A DNA stretch of 64,000 bases, taken from the NCBI GenBank assembly GCA_000827495.1, contig KN817528.1, positions 558,001 to 622,000 on the forward strand. Direction: 5' to 3'. The notes under the pieces were generated by a model that saw only the letters and a list, made by a program, of their open reading frames with translations, searched no databases and was not told the DNA's origin. The position numbers were made by a program, and so were the translations under genes. Positions 24,115 to 36,939 of this stretch are shown here, piece after piece (the stretch's first letter is position 1; every line of letters begins with the position of its first letter). This DNA comes from Hypholoma sublateritium FD-334 SS-4. Its lineage: Eukaryota > Basidiomycota > Agaricomycetes > Agaricales > Strophariaceae.

Positions 24115-27100
24115 ATGACTGCTTATCCTCAGCCCTCCACCTCCCATTGGGAATCAAGGAACGGATATACCCCTCCCCCCAGGTTCCAGCAGCTGCGCGC
24201 ACGGGACAGCCAACAGCAGCTATATCAACAGCAGCGCCAGTCGTACTACAATCAGGGGTCGGTACAGCAGACCCAGCAGCAGGAACCTCCTCAGGATCGG
24301 CCTGCTTCTACTGGACAGATATCTGACATGTCCCACACTCGCTCGCCGTCGTTCTTTGGCTTCAACCGAAACAAACAAGCCAACAATTCGCGACCCGACT
24401 TGCAGCCACAAAGGAGTTTGTCGCCAAGTTCCAACATACCCTCATCGCCAAATTCATTTCCATCGGTATCGGTAGCAGCTATGCAGGCTCCTCCCCCGTC
24501 TACTCAGAATAATGCTTTTGGAACGCAGCCGCCTCAGCAAGCGAACCCTCTTTCTCCCCAACATCAGTTTAATCAACAACAACCACTTCCGCCAATTCCT
24601 CCGCAACAACCGCAACCTCAACAACCTCAAGCTCAGCCATACCAAGGCGGTGTACAGAATGCGGGCCAGTTGTCAACGAACTCTCAACCAAACGCTACCC
24701 CAGCGGGTCCTGTCCAGGAGAAAGCCGCGGCGGCTGCACCTGCTCCACCGCCCCTACACCCTGAAATACGGTCCGTGGTGCAGCTCACGATTGCACATGC
24801 GCACAAGATCTATTTCTCCGGACCCCTTGTACGCCGGCTCGAGCGCCAGCCAGATGGCCAAAAGCCGCACAAAGATGATGGTTGGACGGAAGTGTGGGCC
24901 CAGTTGGGTGGTACGACTTTGAGCGTCTGGGACATGAAAGAAATCCAGGAAGCTAGTAAACAAGGCAGGGAAGTGCCTCCATCGTACATCAACGTGACGG
25001 ACGCGGTATGCTCTCCGCTCTATAGCTTTAACACCCCGCTTTATCTGACGCATCGATGATAGTTCGTCCAGGTTCTAGGCTCAGTAACCGTCCCTCCCAC
25101 CCCGACGGCTCCATCCAAGCGATATTCCAACGTGATCACCTTAAACACAGCAGGATCAAACCTTCTTCTATTTTCATGCCCATCCACATCCGCCCTTCTC
25201 TCTTGGGCTGCGAGCCTGCGATTGGCGGCTTGGGAAAAGTCGCGTCTCGAAGAGATATACACTGCTCACCTGATCCGGATCACTCTGACTGGTGAGGTCA
25301 TTTTGGTTGATATCTCCGGTGGGGCGCTAACTGCAAAATAGCGCGTGATGTACCGACCACCCTTGTTCACGGCAAAACGGAGGGTTGGGCGCGCATCCGC
25401 ATCGCGGGTCAGACTGATTGGAAGAGAGTTTGGTTTGTCGTGCAGGAAGGCAATGAATTTTCTGAGATGGGTACCTCAGATCACGCGTCGGCCTCCACTA
25501 TGAAGAAGAAGCGCATGTCCAATTTGTTCTCCAGCAAAGACCACAATGCAGCACAAGCTGGGCCTGCGAAGCCCTTGGTGTCCATGTATCTATCGCCGAA
25601 ACCCAAAGACCGGAAGAAGCCTCTCTTGACAGTCCACGACGTCACTCAAGCGTTTGGCGTCTATCCTGAAAGGCCGGAGCTGATTAACCGGAGTACGCTG
25701 ATAAAAATTGAAGGCAAGTTCGGTGACCACGAACTCGCCGGTACTTTGCGCCAGCTCGAGGGTTGGCTATTAGCCATGCCTGAGCTGGAAGCGAATGCCA
25801 CAGGGCAGGCCGCGGAGATGTTAAAATGGATTGTTGGTGAGTCCTTGTCTTATATGGATGCGGTATTTCGGCGCTCAATGACCTTGAAACGAATAGCACT
25901 GCATGACGCATTCCAGCTTTATGGACGGCCCGAAGCTTGGACGTGGGATCCGCGCGACCCGGCTTCACTGATGTTTGGTTATCCAGTTGGCCCGCAGAAA
26001 GAGGTAAATACGTCTGGTTAATTTTTGTGCCTCTATATTATTTAACACTGCTCACAGAACTTATTCTTGGACCGGGAAGTCGTCGAAAAGATGGATCCTC
26101 GGGACGAGCGTACTTCAGTAATCAGATCGGAGATGAAGAAATTATTACTGACGCACATGCGTCCGGCTGTACAAGCCGTACCACAACGACCGCCCAATCA
26201 ACAAATCCAGGCCGACTCTCCGCCACCGTCTCTTCCTCCTATTCAAAGCAGCGGCCAACAACTCCCGTTCATGGAGCAGCAGCCGCAGCAGCAAACTTCT
26301 GACCCATCTTCCGGATTTCAATTACCGCCCTTGAGTTTTGGTGGTGGTAGTGCCGCCACCTCAACTACAGGGCCATCCCGCGACCGTCCACTAAGCCCTA
26401 TTACCGAACGAAGCAGTGTACTGACGCATGCGCGGAGTACATCGTTAGACGCGAATTCCGCACTGAGTCCTGCCCAGTCTTCTCATCAGAGTGTAAGTGT
26501 AATTTCTCCACAGTCATCGCAGCCGCCTCCGTCCCAATCACCGCAGACCGCCTCCCCGCCCGCACGGCCGGCTCACGTCACCGTCTTACAAGGCCCGCTC
26601 TCCCACAGCCCCACCCCAGCGAGTCCTATGGCCGGTCAAACCCACCAAACTGAGCCTGCAGTTGGTGCTAATTCCACGGTTGCCAGTGTCAACAGCCAAG
26701 GCCAGAACTCTCCTCTGAGCGGTCTCCATTCCAGCATGTCGTCTCTTGCTACGTCTGTCAACTCGGAGTCGCTGAAGCCGCAAGCTCAAGGTCGGCCGGT
26801 GGAGGCGCGCAGCCCCCCTACAAGTCCTTTGTCTAGTCAATCTTTCTTCTCTAACACTCAGCCTCTATCACCTCGGCCACAAGGTCCGACACCGCGATCT
26901 CCAGAACAAAGTCGGCAGCGTCAATCCACTACATCCCCGCGGCCGCAAGAAGCGACGCCGCAATCGCCAGAGCAAAATTGGCAATGGCAGCCCACTACAT
27001 CGCCTCGTTCGCCTGACCAATCGACGTCCAGCGCGAAGCCAGATGCCGTGCTTACACAAAATACTGACGCTAAGCCCATGGAGGCTATCGACAATGCCGA

Positions 27101-28088
27101 GCATATACAGTCACCCGTTCGAGCCAATCCATGGGAACAGACGAATGCAAATCAGCAACCACAGCCCCCTGAAACTAAAACTGCGCGATCGTCTCCCACA
27201 GATGAGCCAGATGATTTCTTGAAGGAGGCCGGCGCGCTTTATTACATGCAGCAGTCGACATCTGGTCTAGCCGGCCCCAGGAAGCACTCGGAGGCCCGGC
27301 CTACCGGCGAGCAGGCAACTGTATCATCGTCCGACGAAGACAGCGCATCGTTTGTTGAATCAGATGCACGCTCTAAGAATACAAACGCCGCGGCAGCCAC
27401 CTCCTCAGTACCCACGAATAACGCTGGTGGAAGCAGTGCGCGTGATAGCCTTGGATTCGAACGACGTGGTGCGCCAACAGCCAGCCCCCCGCCCGCGCAC
27501 CGCACCCCGCCAGCCATGGCGACGTCATTGGGCGGCAACGCCGCAGCGAACCTTCCGGTTGATCGGCTAAGCCCGACGCGGTCTAACTTGGGACGTAAAC
27601 CATCAGGCGCACGGGCCCAGGTCACGGCAGCCCGATCGTATAACGGCGGAGGGAGCATTTCTTCCCAAACCGTCACTGAGGCCGACGAGAGTATGGCCCC
27701 TGTCGCCCCCGCTGCCACGCACACGAAGCAGGCGAGCACGAGCTCGGACATTCCGTACGAGGATGCGGACGGCGAGGCGCTAGCTGCGCTGTCGTACCTC
27801 GCCATCGCAGACTCGGAGGACGCCGCGCCGTCTGCCCCCTCGCCGCCTATGCAGGCCGTGGAGCCTCTCAAGATTCGCGGGCACGCCACTGCGGACGAGG
27901 AAGCCTCACCTGCGCCATCGCTCAATGAGAGTGCCACGTACAAGTCGTCGTTTGCACCGTCGAATAAGGCCGCGGAGCGCAAGCTGAAGGTGCAGCAGCA
28001 GCAGGCCGCGTTACATGCTGCTACGCATAAGCCGGGCAGGGCGAATGGAAGGCGGAAATCGCGGGTTGCAGGGGCATGGGAAAGCAGC

Positions 28089-28120
<32 letters not shown>

Positions 28121-29694
28121 CGATGACGACGACGATGACAGTCCTCGGGTCGGGCCATCGGTCGCATCGTCGCAAGGCGGTTCACATACAGGAAGATTGC
28201 CGCAGCTTCAGACAAATCAGCCTGTACCGAGCGATTATAATCAAGGTCAAGAGGTTCAAACACCATCGCATCTCCGTCCTCCCAGAAATCTTCCCCAGCC
28301 CCCTGTAAATCGCTCTTCCAGTAAGTTTTTTTTCCCTCAAATTACTCCCAGGTACTGATTTTTTTTACTCAGGCAACGAATTCCAGGGTCCTCAACCTAT
28401 TCCTCGTCGTATGATCTCGGACCAATACCCGGAACGGCGCACGTATTACGAAGATGGCACACCGATCCGCACACAATCCGACTTCCCGACACCGGGCGCT
28501 GCCCGCCAAAACGTTTGGAGTCAGGTACTCGATCCCGGCCGCGTCGCTGGGCGCGCTCCCCAGCCCGATCAGACTGGCCCGGGCCGGGATTACTTCGTCC
28601 AGCTGGACACTGCAGAAACGATGACCAAGGCATTCACGCCGCAGGGTCTGCTTTCCGCTGGCCTGCAGGACAAAGAGGATCGCTCCGCTCGAAGGCAGGA
28701 GGAACTGGCGCGTGAAAACGGAGCGTCCCTGATCAACGTACCGAACAAACCGCCGCCGCCTCAGACCGGCCTCCTTGGGGCTATCACTGCACATGAGCGC
28801 GAACGGAAGAGGGAAGGAGGCGTCGGCGCCGCCTTGACTGAGCGTGAACGCGAAAAGCGCCTTGCGGAAGAGAGGCAGCGGCGCTTTGACGACGCCCAGC
28901 GCCAGCAATTGGACCAGATGCAGCAAGGGGGGTCGATGTACGGTGGCCAGTTTGGATACAACCCGATGATGAGCAACCCGATGATGATGGGCATGAACCC
29001 CATGATGGGCATGAATCCGATGATGACCGGTGGAGGGATGAACCCGATGATGACTGGCGGTGGGATGGGACCCATGAACCCGATGATGACCGGCCAGATG
29101 GGATATCCAGGCATGATGGGCGGCTTTAACCCGCACATGTTCGCAGCGCAACAGGCAGCGCAGGCCTACCAGCAAGCGATGATGGCATTCTCCGTAGCGG
29201 GCTCTCAGGTTGGAGGCGAGCACGGCAACGGCGCCGCAGGGGCAGGAGGTGCCGCATCGCAGATGAACCCTAACATGACCGGGATGAACCCCTCTATCAA
29301 TGGGTTGCCTGCCATGGGCCAAGGTTTTGACCCTCGTATGTCGATGATGGGTATGCCTATGATGGGCATGGGCATGGGCATGGGTGGACCTACGATGGGT
29401 AGTCCTCAGATAGGCAATATGCAACTGAGCAATCCTCAAATGGGACAAATGGGTGGTGCCCCGTCGTCTCTGGGCATGCAGATGACTGGCATGTCAAACT
29501 TCGATCCCAGATCTTCTCCCGGAATCTCGAATGGCGGCCCTTCCAACGATTTCGGACAACTCCAGCCTCCTAGTCAAACACAATTCTCCTCGAGGACTAG
29601 CTCTCCTGCTGGTGCGCGAAGCTCGCCGCTTGCCCGCGGCGGGCCCGAAACCGCGGACCGAGGTCGCCCGTCGCGCCCCACCAGCCCAAAATAA
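24115..29694 (+). CDS. CAF120: CAF120/SKG3-like PH-domain protein (CCR4-NOT-associated)
   Basis: Six exons (24115-25005, 25063-25291, 25342-25836, 25897-26003, 26058-28320, 28373-29694) sum to 5307 bases, 1768 aa. After a Gln/Pro-rich N-terminus, residues about 230-380 form a PH domain (DDGWTEVWAQLGGTTLSVW ... YINVTDAFVQVLGSV), followed by a second PH-like region (TLVHGKTEGWARIRIAGQTD ... VWFVVQEGNEF) and the block KPLVSMYLSPKPKDRKKPLL, shared with yeast Caf120/Skg3. A roughly 750-residue Ser/Pro/Gln-rich disordered part with an acidic run follows. The end is charged coiled coil and then Met/Asn/Pro/Gly-rich repeats. Caf120 links the CCR4-NOT mRNA decay and transcription complex to Dhh1 and stress signalling; Skg3 localises to buds. 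Orthology is judged on the PH region only. Confidence 0.82.
28960..29130 (+). repeat. In-frame Met-rich minisatellite (NPMM units)
   Basis: Repeated AACCCGATGATG-like units encode NPMM, MGMNPMM and TGGGMNPMM motifs in the CAF120-like protein. Units differ slightly in sequence and spacing. The opposite strand shows a long His-rich open frame that is only a shadow of this repeat. Confidence 0.85.
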
Positions 29695-30181
29695 TCAAAA
29701 ATCGACAATGGATCGTTCTATGATGAACATTACGACTCTATGATCAATATCCTTGTTATATTCTGTTTTCAAAATCTTTGCTAGATTTCTTATTGCACAC
29801 CAGCCTGATCCAAACTGCATTTCCCTCATTTTTATGTACCAAGTACTATACCATCTATCTTTGTGCATACATTTCGGTTGGGCTTCGGGTGTGAATGGTG
29901 CACAATTAATTATATATCTCGGAATCTTCATTCTCGAAAAGTAGGCACAGGTGTTGGATGTTTCAATGGGTATGTTATGCATAATAATTTCTTCTCTATG
30001 CGCGGGATGTGCCGGGCCGTCAAGTCACTTCAATTGGTGCCACAACATTGAACTTGAGTCAATACTACTACCTGCCGCCAGAGGTTGGAAACTCAGCGAA
30101 TAATCTACTCTAGTGATCCCTAAACTGTTCTATGCTCCCATCCTTGGCTTAACCGTTAGGTGACAGGTTCTCTTCACAAAA
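29695..30181. other. Intergenic, AT-rich
   Basis: 3' flank of the CAF120-like gene and upstream region of RAD2. It is AT-rich with TATATA-like stretches near 29910. Nothing further can be supported. Confidence 0.45.
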
Positions 30182-33100
30182 ATGGGTGTCAAGTCCTTAT
30201 GGACACTTTTGGCTCCTGTGGGTCGCCCGGTTATGTATGTGCAACCCATGTCCGTCAGGTTGTCTCCCAGGCTCATGCTCTTCAATAGGCTAGAAACCAC
30301 GGAAGGGAAGTCGATGGCCATCGACTCAAGTATCTGGATATACCAATTCCAAGCTACCATGCGAGATAAAGAAGGCCGCGCCCTGAACAATGCTCATGTT
30401 CTTGGCTTCCTGCGGCGCATCTCCAAACTTTTGTTCTACGGAATAAAACCCGTGTTCGTCTTCGATGGAGGGGCTCCTACGCTAAAAAGGAATACCCTTG
30501 TATGTCTTGCCACTACCGCCTCATGCAAGCAGTCTCAATGCGGTCGTTGTAGAACGAACGCCGGAAAAAGAAGAGCGGTGCTGCGGCTAGCCACTACAAG
30601 CTGGCCGAGAAGCTTCTCGCTGCACAGATGAGGCGCGAGGCTTTGAACCATACAAAGTATATCAGAGATACATACCTTTCAAATTTGTCCTTGGCTAATA
30701 CCCAATGAAGGAAAAGTCCCAAAGCGAAACAGCCACGGGAAGTCGAATTAAATGACGATACTGTTTACTTAGAAGATATAGACGGATCCGCTCCCAGGAC
30801 TCCGGCCAAACGAAAAGCTCCTCCGCCGTCTTCGACATCTGCGAAGAAAAGTGCATCTGCAAAGAAAGCTACATTTCGGGATCTCGACCCATACAATCTT
30901 CCTGAATTCAACATGGACGAAGCTATCAGCAAGGCCACCCGATCTGCCGCTCCTGACCCTCGTCTTGCAACTGAGGACGAGCTTCGTACATTCATCGAAG
31001 ACATGCGTCCAGGGGATTTTGATATATATTCTCCAGCTTTTCGCGAGCTGCCCACGGAAGTGCAGTACGAGATTATCGGCGACTTGAGGTTGAAGTCTCG
31101 GCAAACATCTTACGACCGCCTGCATAAAATGCTCAAAAATGCGCGGACACCGATGGATTTTTCGAAGCAGCAAATTCTAAATCTCAAACAACGGAATACG
31201 TTGACCCAACAGTTGCTCATGACTACAGACTCCATTGGAAACGCGCACATTGCTATCCCAGTCCGCATTGCAAGCGAACGAAATAGGGAATATATCTTGA
31301 TGAAGAACGAAGGTGAAGAAGGCGGATGGGTATTGGGCATCAAAGACATCGGAACTCGTGAAAAACCGATAGTGTTGGATCATGAAGAACCCGAACCAGA
31401 AATAGACGATGAAAGCGACGAAGATATGGAAGAGGTCGAAGTGTAAGTTTTACTAATGTTGATTTATGAAAGTGTTCTAACTCACCTTGTCGGTAATGCC
31501 AGTCCCACACTCGCTGCCCCCGACCCGGACCTACGCGACTATCAAAGAGAAATGGCGTTATCCGCGATCTCTAAGAGACACACCGATAAAGGGCTGCTCC
31601 CGGCGAGGACCATCAATCGCAAGGGAAAGTCCACCGCTCTCGCTGATGCTCTGCAGATCGATGCCACAGCCTTCCCTATTTCACGGCATGTTGACCCCGG
31701 TTCCGACGACGATGATCTGGTTGCTTACGCTGTTCAAGCCTCCCTCGACCAACACAGTATGCCCCAGGCAAGCTCAATGTCTACGCCAGATAAAGATGCA
31801 GAAAGCTCGCAGCACGCAAGTTCTAGAGAGGGTTCTTCTGATGACGATTTCTATGTTGATTTCATACCACCCACCAGGCTACAATCAGCTCTCTCTCTAG
31901 CTAATGCCAGTCCGAAAGTCATCCACGCGACGTCATCCCAAGACACCTATCGTTTCGGGAAGCCGTCGTTACTAATCTCTCCAAATACTCAAACAGTACC
32001 CGAAGGCTCTGGCGAGGAAATGGAACAGGTTGATTCATTCCTACCTGTTGAACCGGAATTCAACGACCAAATTTCCACTCAGCCCTCGCATACTATTAAT
32101 ATATCTAAAGACACTCCATCGCAGACACCGGAATCCTCTCCCTTAAGCAATCATGGACTTGCATTTATCCCGACAGGGCTTCTTCTGCAGCAACCTTCTA
32201 CACCACCAGCGGAGCTTCCTCCGAATGATCAAGGTCTAATTAGCTCAGAGTCTGATGAAGATATGGAAGAGGTGCCGTTGCGTGCTCAGCAGCAACAGAC
32301 CCCTCGTCCAAAGACACGTGGAAGTTTTTTTACATTTTCAGGCAGTCTTCTCCAACAATCTTCCGAACCGCCAGTAGCGGCTACTCGGGTGGCATTGAGC
32401 TCAGAATCTGATGAAGATATGGAAGACGTCCCGGTGGAAATTCAATCACCACCAGAACAGTCTCATCCGAACGTACATGGGATCAAAATCACTCCTTCTG
32501 GCTCTCTTCTCCAGCAACCCTCTACACTACCAGAAAAGGTTGCTCAAGCAATGTTAGATTCTGATGAAGATGAAGATATTGAAGTAGTACCTGATGTTCA
32601 GATACCACAGGGTAAGGCATCGGAACATATTGTGCCAATAGCTCAAACACCGTTATCTGTATCTTCTGGGCCGATCACTGATGATGTACCAACACCTGTA
32701 CATACCCCAGAACCACCTCCTCCTGTGGGACCTGCAGTCGGACTGGTTTCCAGTACATTTCCGGATGACTCCATGGACGAACCCCTTTTTACCTGGTCGC
32801 GAAGTCCATCCCCTTCGAATATACCAGATCTTCCTCCGGGAAATGCAGAAGACTGGGATGCTGCGCAGGAAATGGACCCACACGTCGAAGAAGGGGAATT
32901 TGCGCACTTTATGTCGCAGGTGAAAGGCCGAAATGTTGAAGATGTCAGGAAGGAGATCGACGAAGAGATTAAGAGCCTCAACCAACAACGAAAAGCCGCC
33001 ATCCGTGACTCGGAAGACATCACGCAACAAATGATCTCCCAAATCATGGTGTGTTTGGCACGTCTCGTCGTTCGATACATGGTGTACTCAGTGTCTTGTT

Positions 33101-34555
33101 AGACCATGCTGCGTCTCTTTGGCATTCCGTACATCACCGCGCCCATGGAGGCGGAGGCACAATGCGCCGAGCTCGTATCCCTGCGACTGGTAGACGGCGT
33201 GATTACAGATGATTCCGACGTGTTCCTCTTTGGCGCTGAACGAGTTTATAAGAACATGTTCAATCAGTCAAAGACTGTTGAATGCTTTCTGACGACGGAC
33301 CTTTCTCGAGAACTAGGCCTGGACCGTGATACACTTATACAGCTTGCGTATCTTCTCGGAAGCGATTACACTGAAGGTCTTCCCGGCGTTGGGCCCGTCG
33401 TCGCAATGGAATTGTTGAGAGAATTTCCTGGCCGCGATGGACTGTTCAAGTTCAGAAATTGGTGGGTTAAAGTGCAGTCGGGGAGAGATCGAGAGGAGGA
33501 CAACAAGTCGAAATTTCGCAAGCAATTCGTAAGTTTTTTTTGGTCGACACACAGGCGGTCACCGCTTGCTGAACCTCAGCCTCCAGAAGAAGAAATTCAA
33601 AAAGTTATATCTACCGAACGATTGGCCCAATTCTGTGGTGGTAAGGCAAATGATATGTTTTTTGCTATTTGCTCTGACATCAAAGGATAGAGAGATGCAT
33701 ACTATCATCCTGCCGTAGATAGTTCAGAAGAGCCATTCAAATGGGGCATGCCCGACTTAGATGGCCTTCGCGAGTGCGTTTTCCCTTCTCGTACAGACCT
33801 TCTTCGTTATTACTCACGTCCTATACAGGTTCTTCCAAGTGGAACTCGGATGGCGCCAATCTAAAGTCGACGAATTACTACTCCCGATCATTCAAAAGAT
33901 GAATAAACGCAGCCAGGCATGTCTAAGCCTCGCACGTTATCAGAGAACACGCCTAACATATGCTTTGCAGGTAGCCGCGATGAATAAACAAGGGACCCTT
34001 AACAACTTTCTGGATCTCTCCGCGGGGAGTGGTAGCCATGCCCCTCGCCAGCGTCACGCATACGCGAGCAACAGGCTTCAGCAAGTCATTTCAGATTTTC
34101 GAAATCGCCAAAAGAGCGGCTCTGTTACACCTCGCTCCAAACCTACTTCTGATGCTGAGGAACAACGCGATGGGAGCAACAGCGACGCAGGACCGCCCGC
34201 GAAGAAGCGAAAGAAGAAGGTATCGACACCGACTGACAAAGGCGCCAAAGGTAAGGCGAAGGCAGGCACGAATGCGTCGTCTACCAAGTCCCGAAGCAGA
34301 GGCGGGAAAACTCGCAAGCGGAAAGGAAAAGGAAAAGAACAATCAACAAGCGATGAGGATGCGAGTGCTGACGAGATAGATCAGCCCACTCGTGCGACTG
34401 TTGAAGATCCTCAGGATAGTCTTCGTCGTACCACTGAACTGAACTTGAGACCACGACCAAAGCCTCGGCCAAGATACAAAAATGCAATAAATGCGGAAGA
34501 GACGAATGATGGAGCAGGCAGTGACGACAATAGTACGTCAATTCACGCCCCATAG
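30182..34555 (+). CDS. RAD2: RAD2/XPG structure-specific endonuclease
   Basis: Ten exons: 30182-30234, 30289-30499, 30553-30656, 30711-31442, 31503-33048, 33103-33528, 33587-33640, 33691-33773, 33829-33916, 33971-34555; 3882 bases, 1293 aa. The N-nuclease region opens [17 protein letters not shown], with [11 protein letters not shown] and [14 protein letters not shown] long acidic spacer holds repeated SESDEDME motifs, as in other XPG proteins that bind TFIIH and RPA. The I-nuclease region has [29 protein letters not shown], and the helix-hairpin-helix [13 protein letters not shown]. After [16 protein letters not shown] comes a PIP-like stretch ([12 protein letters not shown]) and a basic tail ([20 protein letters not shown]) for nuclear import. 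It makes the 3' incision in nucleotide excision repair. The ninth intron uses a GC donor at 33917. Tail-to-tail with COX11. Confidence 0.95.
32145..32595 (+). repeat. Three diverged tandem repeats in the RAD2 spacer
   Basis: Each unit of about 150-180 bases encodes a hydrophobic G(L/S)LLQQ-S-PP-E type segment followed by an acidic [11 protein letters not shown] type segment. Units end near 32280, 32430 and 32595. A single related acidic motif sits earlier at about 31403-31440. Confidence 0.7.
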
Positions 34556-34676
34556 AATCCGAGCTCTTGGGTCGTTCCCCTCATGTATACATGTGTAAGC
34601 CATTGATCTGGGGTGCTGAAGGTACCATGGTAGAGCACCAATTATTTAGTATTGAGTGTAATACATCTTCATAGAT

Positions 34677-35812
34677 TTATGCTGATGCTGGAGGCTTAGT
34701 AGAGTCCGATGAATCTTTGAGAGCGCCCCGCAGTTCGGCTTTGGGTGCGAGTTCGTATCCGCCAAAGCCTAGAGAATTCTGGACAACATCCTCTTCTGCA
34801 TCAGGCTCCAGTTGCCCATGATCATTTCTGCGGGCACTGGAATTTATAAAAGTAAGATATTGGATCAACCTTTGAATATGAAGAATCGCTAGCATACCGG
34901 AAGAACGTGTAAGAAAGAACAACGTCCTCGACATTCCTACAAGCAGGGTCATCGAGAATATCTTTGTCGATGAAGAAGAGCAGTGGCATGTCGACCTCTT
35001 CTCCTGCCAAGAGCCGCTGTTCTTCAAAGCAGAAACATTCCACTTTAGAGAAATACGGAGCAATCTGAGCAAATTTACATTTAGAAACTCAACTCATTGC
35101 TAAAAGGAAAAGGGCACACTCTATCTGGGGTGACATTGTAAGTTGCGATACCAATGATATCTTTATCTGAGTTGTTTTTCGCAGTGTAGAATGCCAGACT
35201 CGTCTCTCCTGGAAGCACCGTGACGAACTTTTGCTGTGGGGTAAACGTCCACGGAAGTTGTTCTGACCTATCTGCATTGAAATGAACTTTTATCCGATTC
35301 GCGCTCTCCACCGGGACTAAACGCTCGGGTTCAAACCGTCCGGTTCCGACATTCGGCGTTCCAGCAAACCCAGTCGCGGCACAGAACATGCGATATAGAG
35401 GCACCGCTGCATAGCTTGCGCCTGTCGCAAACAGAATCTGCTTTTCTGTCAATAAACGCGCCCCATATAAGCCAACTCGAACGCACCACTGCTGTACTGT
35501 ACATAAGCAGCGAGCGATTCTTGGCCGCGTGTGCGTTGCTCCTTGCTTTGTTGGCCGCGGCTACACGTTCCATAGTGGATATTGGTTTGCGAGGTGTAGT
35601 TTCCGTCGAAATATTGCGCCATGACCGCAGAAAAGGAACTTCAAGAACATAATTATGTCGGTTTAGGAGCTGGCGACGGCATTGGTAGGGAGCGGAGAGC
35701 CTAAACTAGCACGAAAAGGTAGAATTATTGTCAAAGGTGTCCCAGGTATTTTGTTTGCGTAAGTACTGACTGTATACGCTGTCGAGCGCGACAGCGGCGC
35801 TAGAAATGCCAT
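34677..35812 (-). CDS. COX11: Cytochrome c oxidase assembly protein COX11 (copper chaperone)
   Basis: Exons: 35771-35812, 35487-35705, 35120-35437, 34898-35064, 34677-34836; 906 bases, 301 aa, as expected for COX11. A basic presequence (MAFLAPLSRSTAYT, then FRLSAP...RRQLLNRHN) precedes one membrane helix (SLLMYSTAVILFATGASYAA). The soluble CtaG domain shows VPLYRMFCAATGFAGTP, LPWTFTPQQKFVTVLPGET, and the copper site VECFCFEEQ. COX11 delivers copper to the CuB centre of cytochrome oxidase from the inner mitochondrial membrane. No in-frame ATG exists at the start of the second exon, so I added the short first exon at 35771-35812 (phase 0 GTCAGT donor); this part is less certain. It is divergent from the DNAJC8-like gene over 155 bases. 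Confidence 0.92.
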
Positions 35813-35967
35813 GGCCAGAAGAGTCAAGAGTCAAGCTCAAAATTCGGACGGTGGACGCCGGACGGAGACAAGAATCGAGATGCCTTCACGTGATGAGGTG
35901 GCACTTACCACTTACTGTTAAACCACCACCAAACCACCACCGTCCGTTCAGTGATTCCAGGATCCAG

Positions 35968-36939
35968 ATGTCACAAAGTGCTTCTGCTTCTGCTTCAAAA
36001 ACATCGTCAAATTCTGGGAAAGAGGATCTCGATATCGAGAAGATTTTGAACCGCGAGGCATCTGCATTTCAACGAGAAGTCGAGGTGGAGCGCATCCTTA
36101 AAGCGTTCAAACTCAAGTGCGCGTTGATCCCTTAATATTCCCGCCGTTCAAGCATCTGATAGCCTGTAAAATAGTGCATATGATATCCTAGACATAGACG
36201 AGGGCGCCACCGCAGAAGAGATTAAGAGGAAGTACCGTCAAATATCATTGTGTATGTGTTCCTTCTTTACCACTGCGACTACCCATAGCAACTCATAATC
36301 CCGACAGTTATCCACCCCGATAAATGTCCCCATGCGCGTGCACCCGAGGCCTTTGATATTCTCAAAAAGGTCTTGCCGCCTTCTATATTGACTAGTTCTT
36401 GCGTCTAATACCCTGCCTCTTATCAGGCCGAGTCAGAGCTCTCGGATAAAGCTCAACGCGAGGAACTCGACGCTGTCATTCAGCAGGCCCAGACACTTGT
36501 TCTTAAATCCCTCAACCTCCCCACAACTACTGCTACCACGGACCCCAAGCTCCAAGGATTAGACCCACCTTTCAAGGTCCGTCTTAGGGCGCAATCTAAA
36601 TTGCTTCTGATTGATGAAGAAGTAAGGAGGAGAAAGTAAACCTCTTTTCAGTTCTCTCATAGCACGTTGGAGCCTAACGTGTCTTATAGGGCAATCAAGA
36701 TGAATTTAGCAAACGAAGGTTTAGAAGCACGGAAGAAAGACGAGGAGGTTGCTCAGAGAAAGAGGAAGGCAGAGGACGATAAGAGTTGGGAAGGTATGTC
36801 AAATTTTGCCGTTACTCGCAGCAAATTTAGCTGATAGTGCATCGCGTAAGACAACCGTGAACAGCGAGTAGATAGTTGGCGCAATTTCGCAAGCTCAAGC
36901 AAGAAGAAGAAGAAGACCAAGACTGTCCTCCTTGGATGA
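35968..36939 (+). CDS. J-domain protein, DNAJC8/Spf31 type
   Basis: Exons: 35968-36116, 36175-36251, 36308-36369, 36427-36635, 36690-36793, 36851-36939; 690 bases, 229 aa. Residues about 45-110 are a J domain: NAYDILDIDEGATAEEIKRK, then HPDK as the HPD motif that stimulates Hsp70 ATPase, and ARAPEAFDILKKAES. A charged coiled coil follows (RRRKAIKMNLANEGLEARK). The end (EQRVDSWRNF ... SSKKKKTKTVLLG) matches the conserved C-terminus of DNAJC8 and fission yeast Spf31, spliceosome-associated proteins. Likely nuclear, acting with Hsp70 on splicing complexes. The last intron uses a GTAAG acceptor before ACAACCG to keep frame. Shares a short divergent promoter with COX11. Confidence 0.88.

Noticed and set aside
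28369..29448. Minus-strand 359-codon His-rich open frame
   Set aside because: It is the antisense shadow of the Met-rich repeat (CAT/ATG complement) in the CAF120-like gene; no start context, introns or family.
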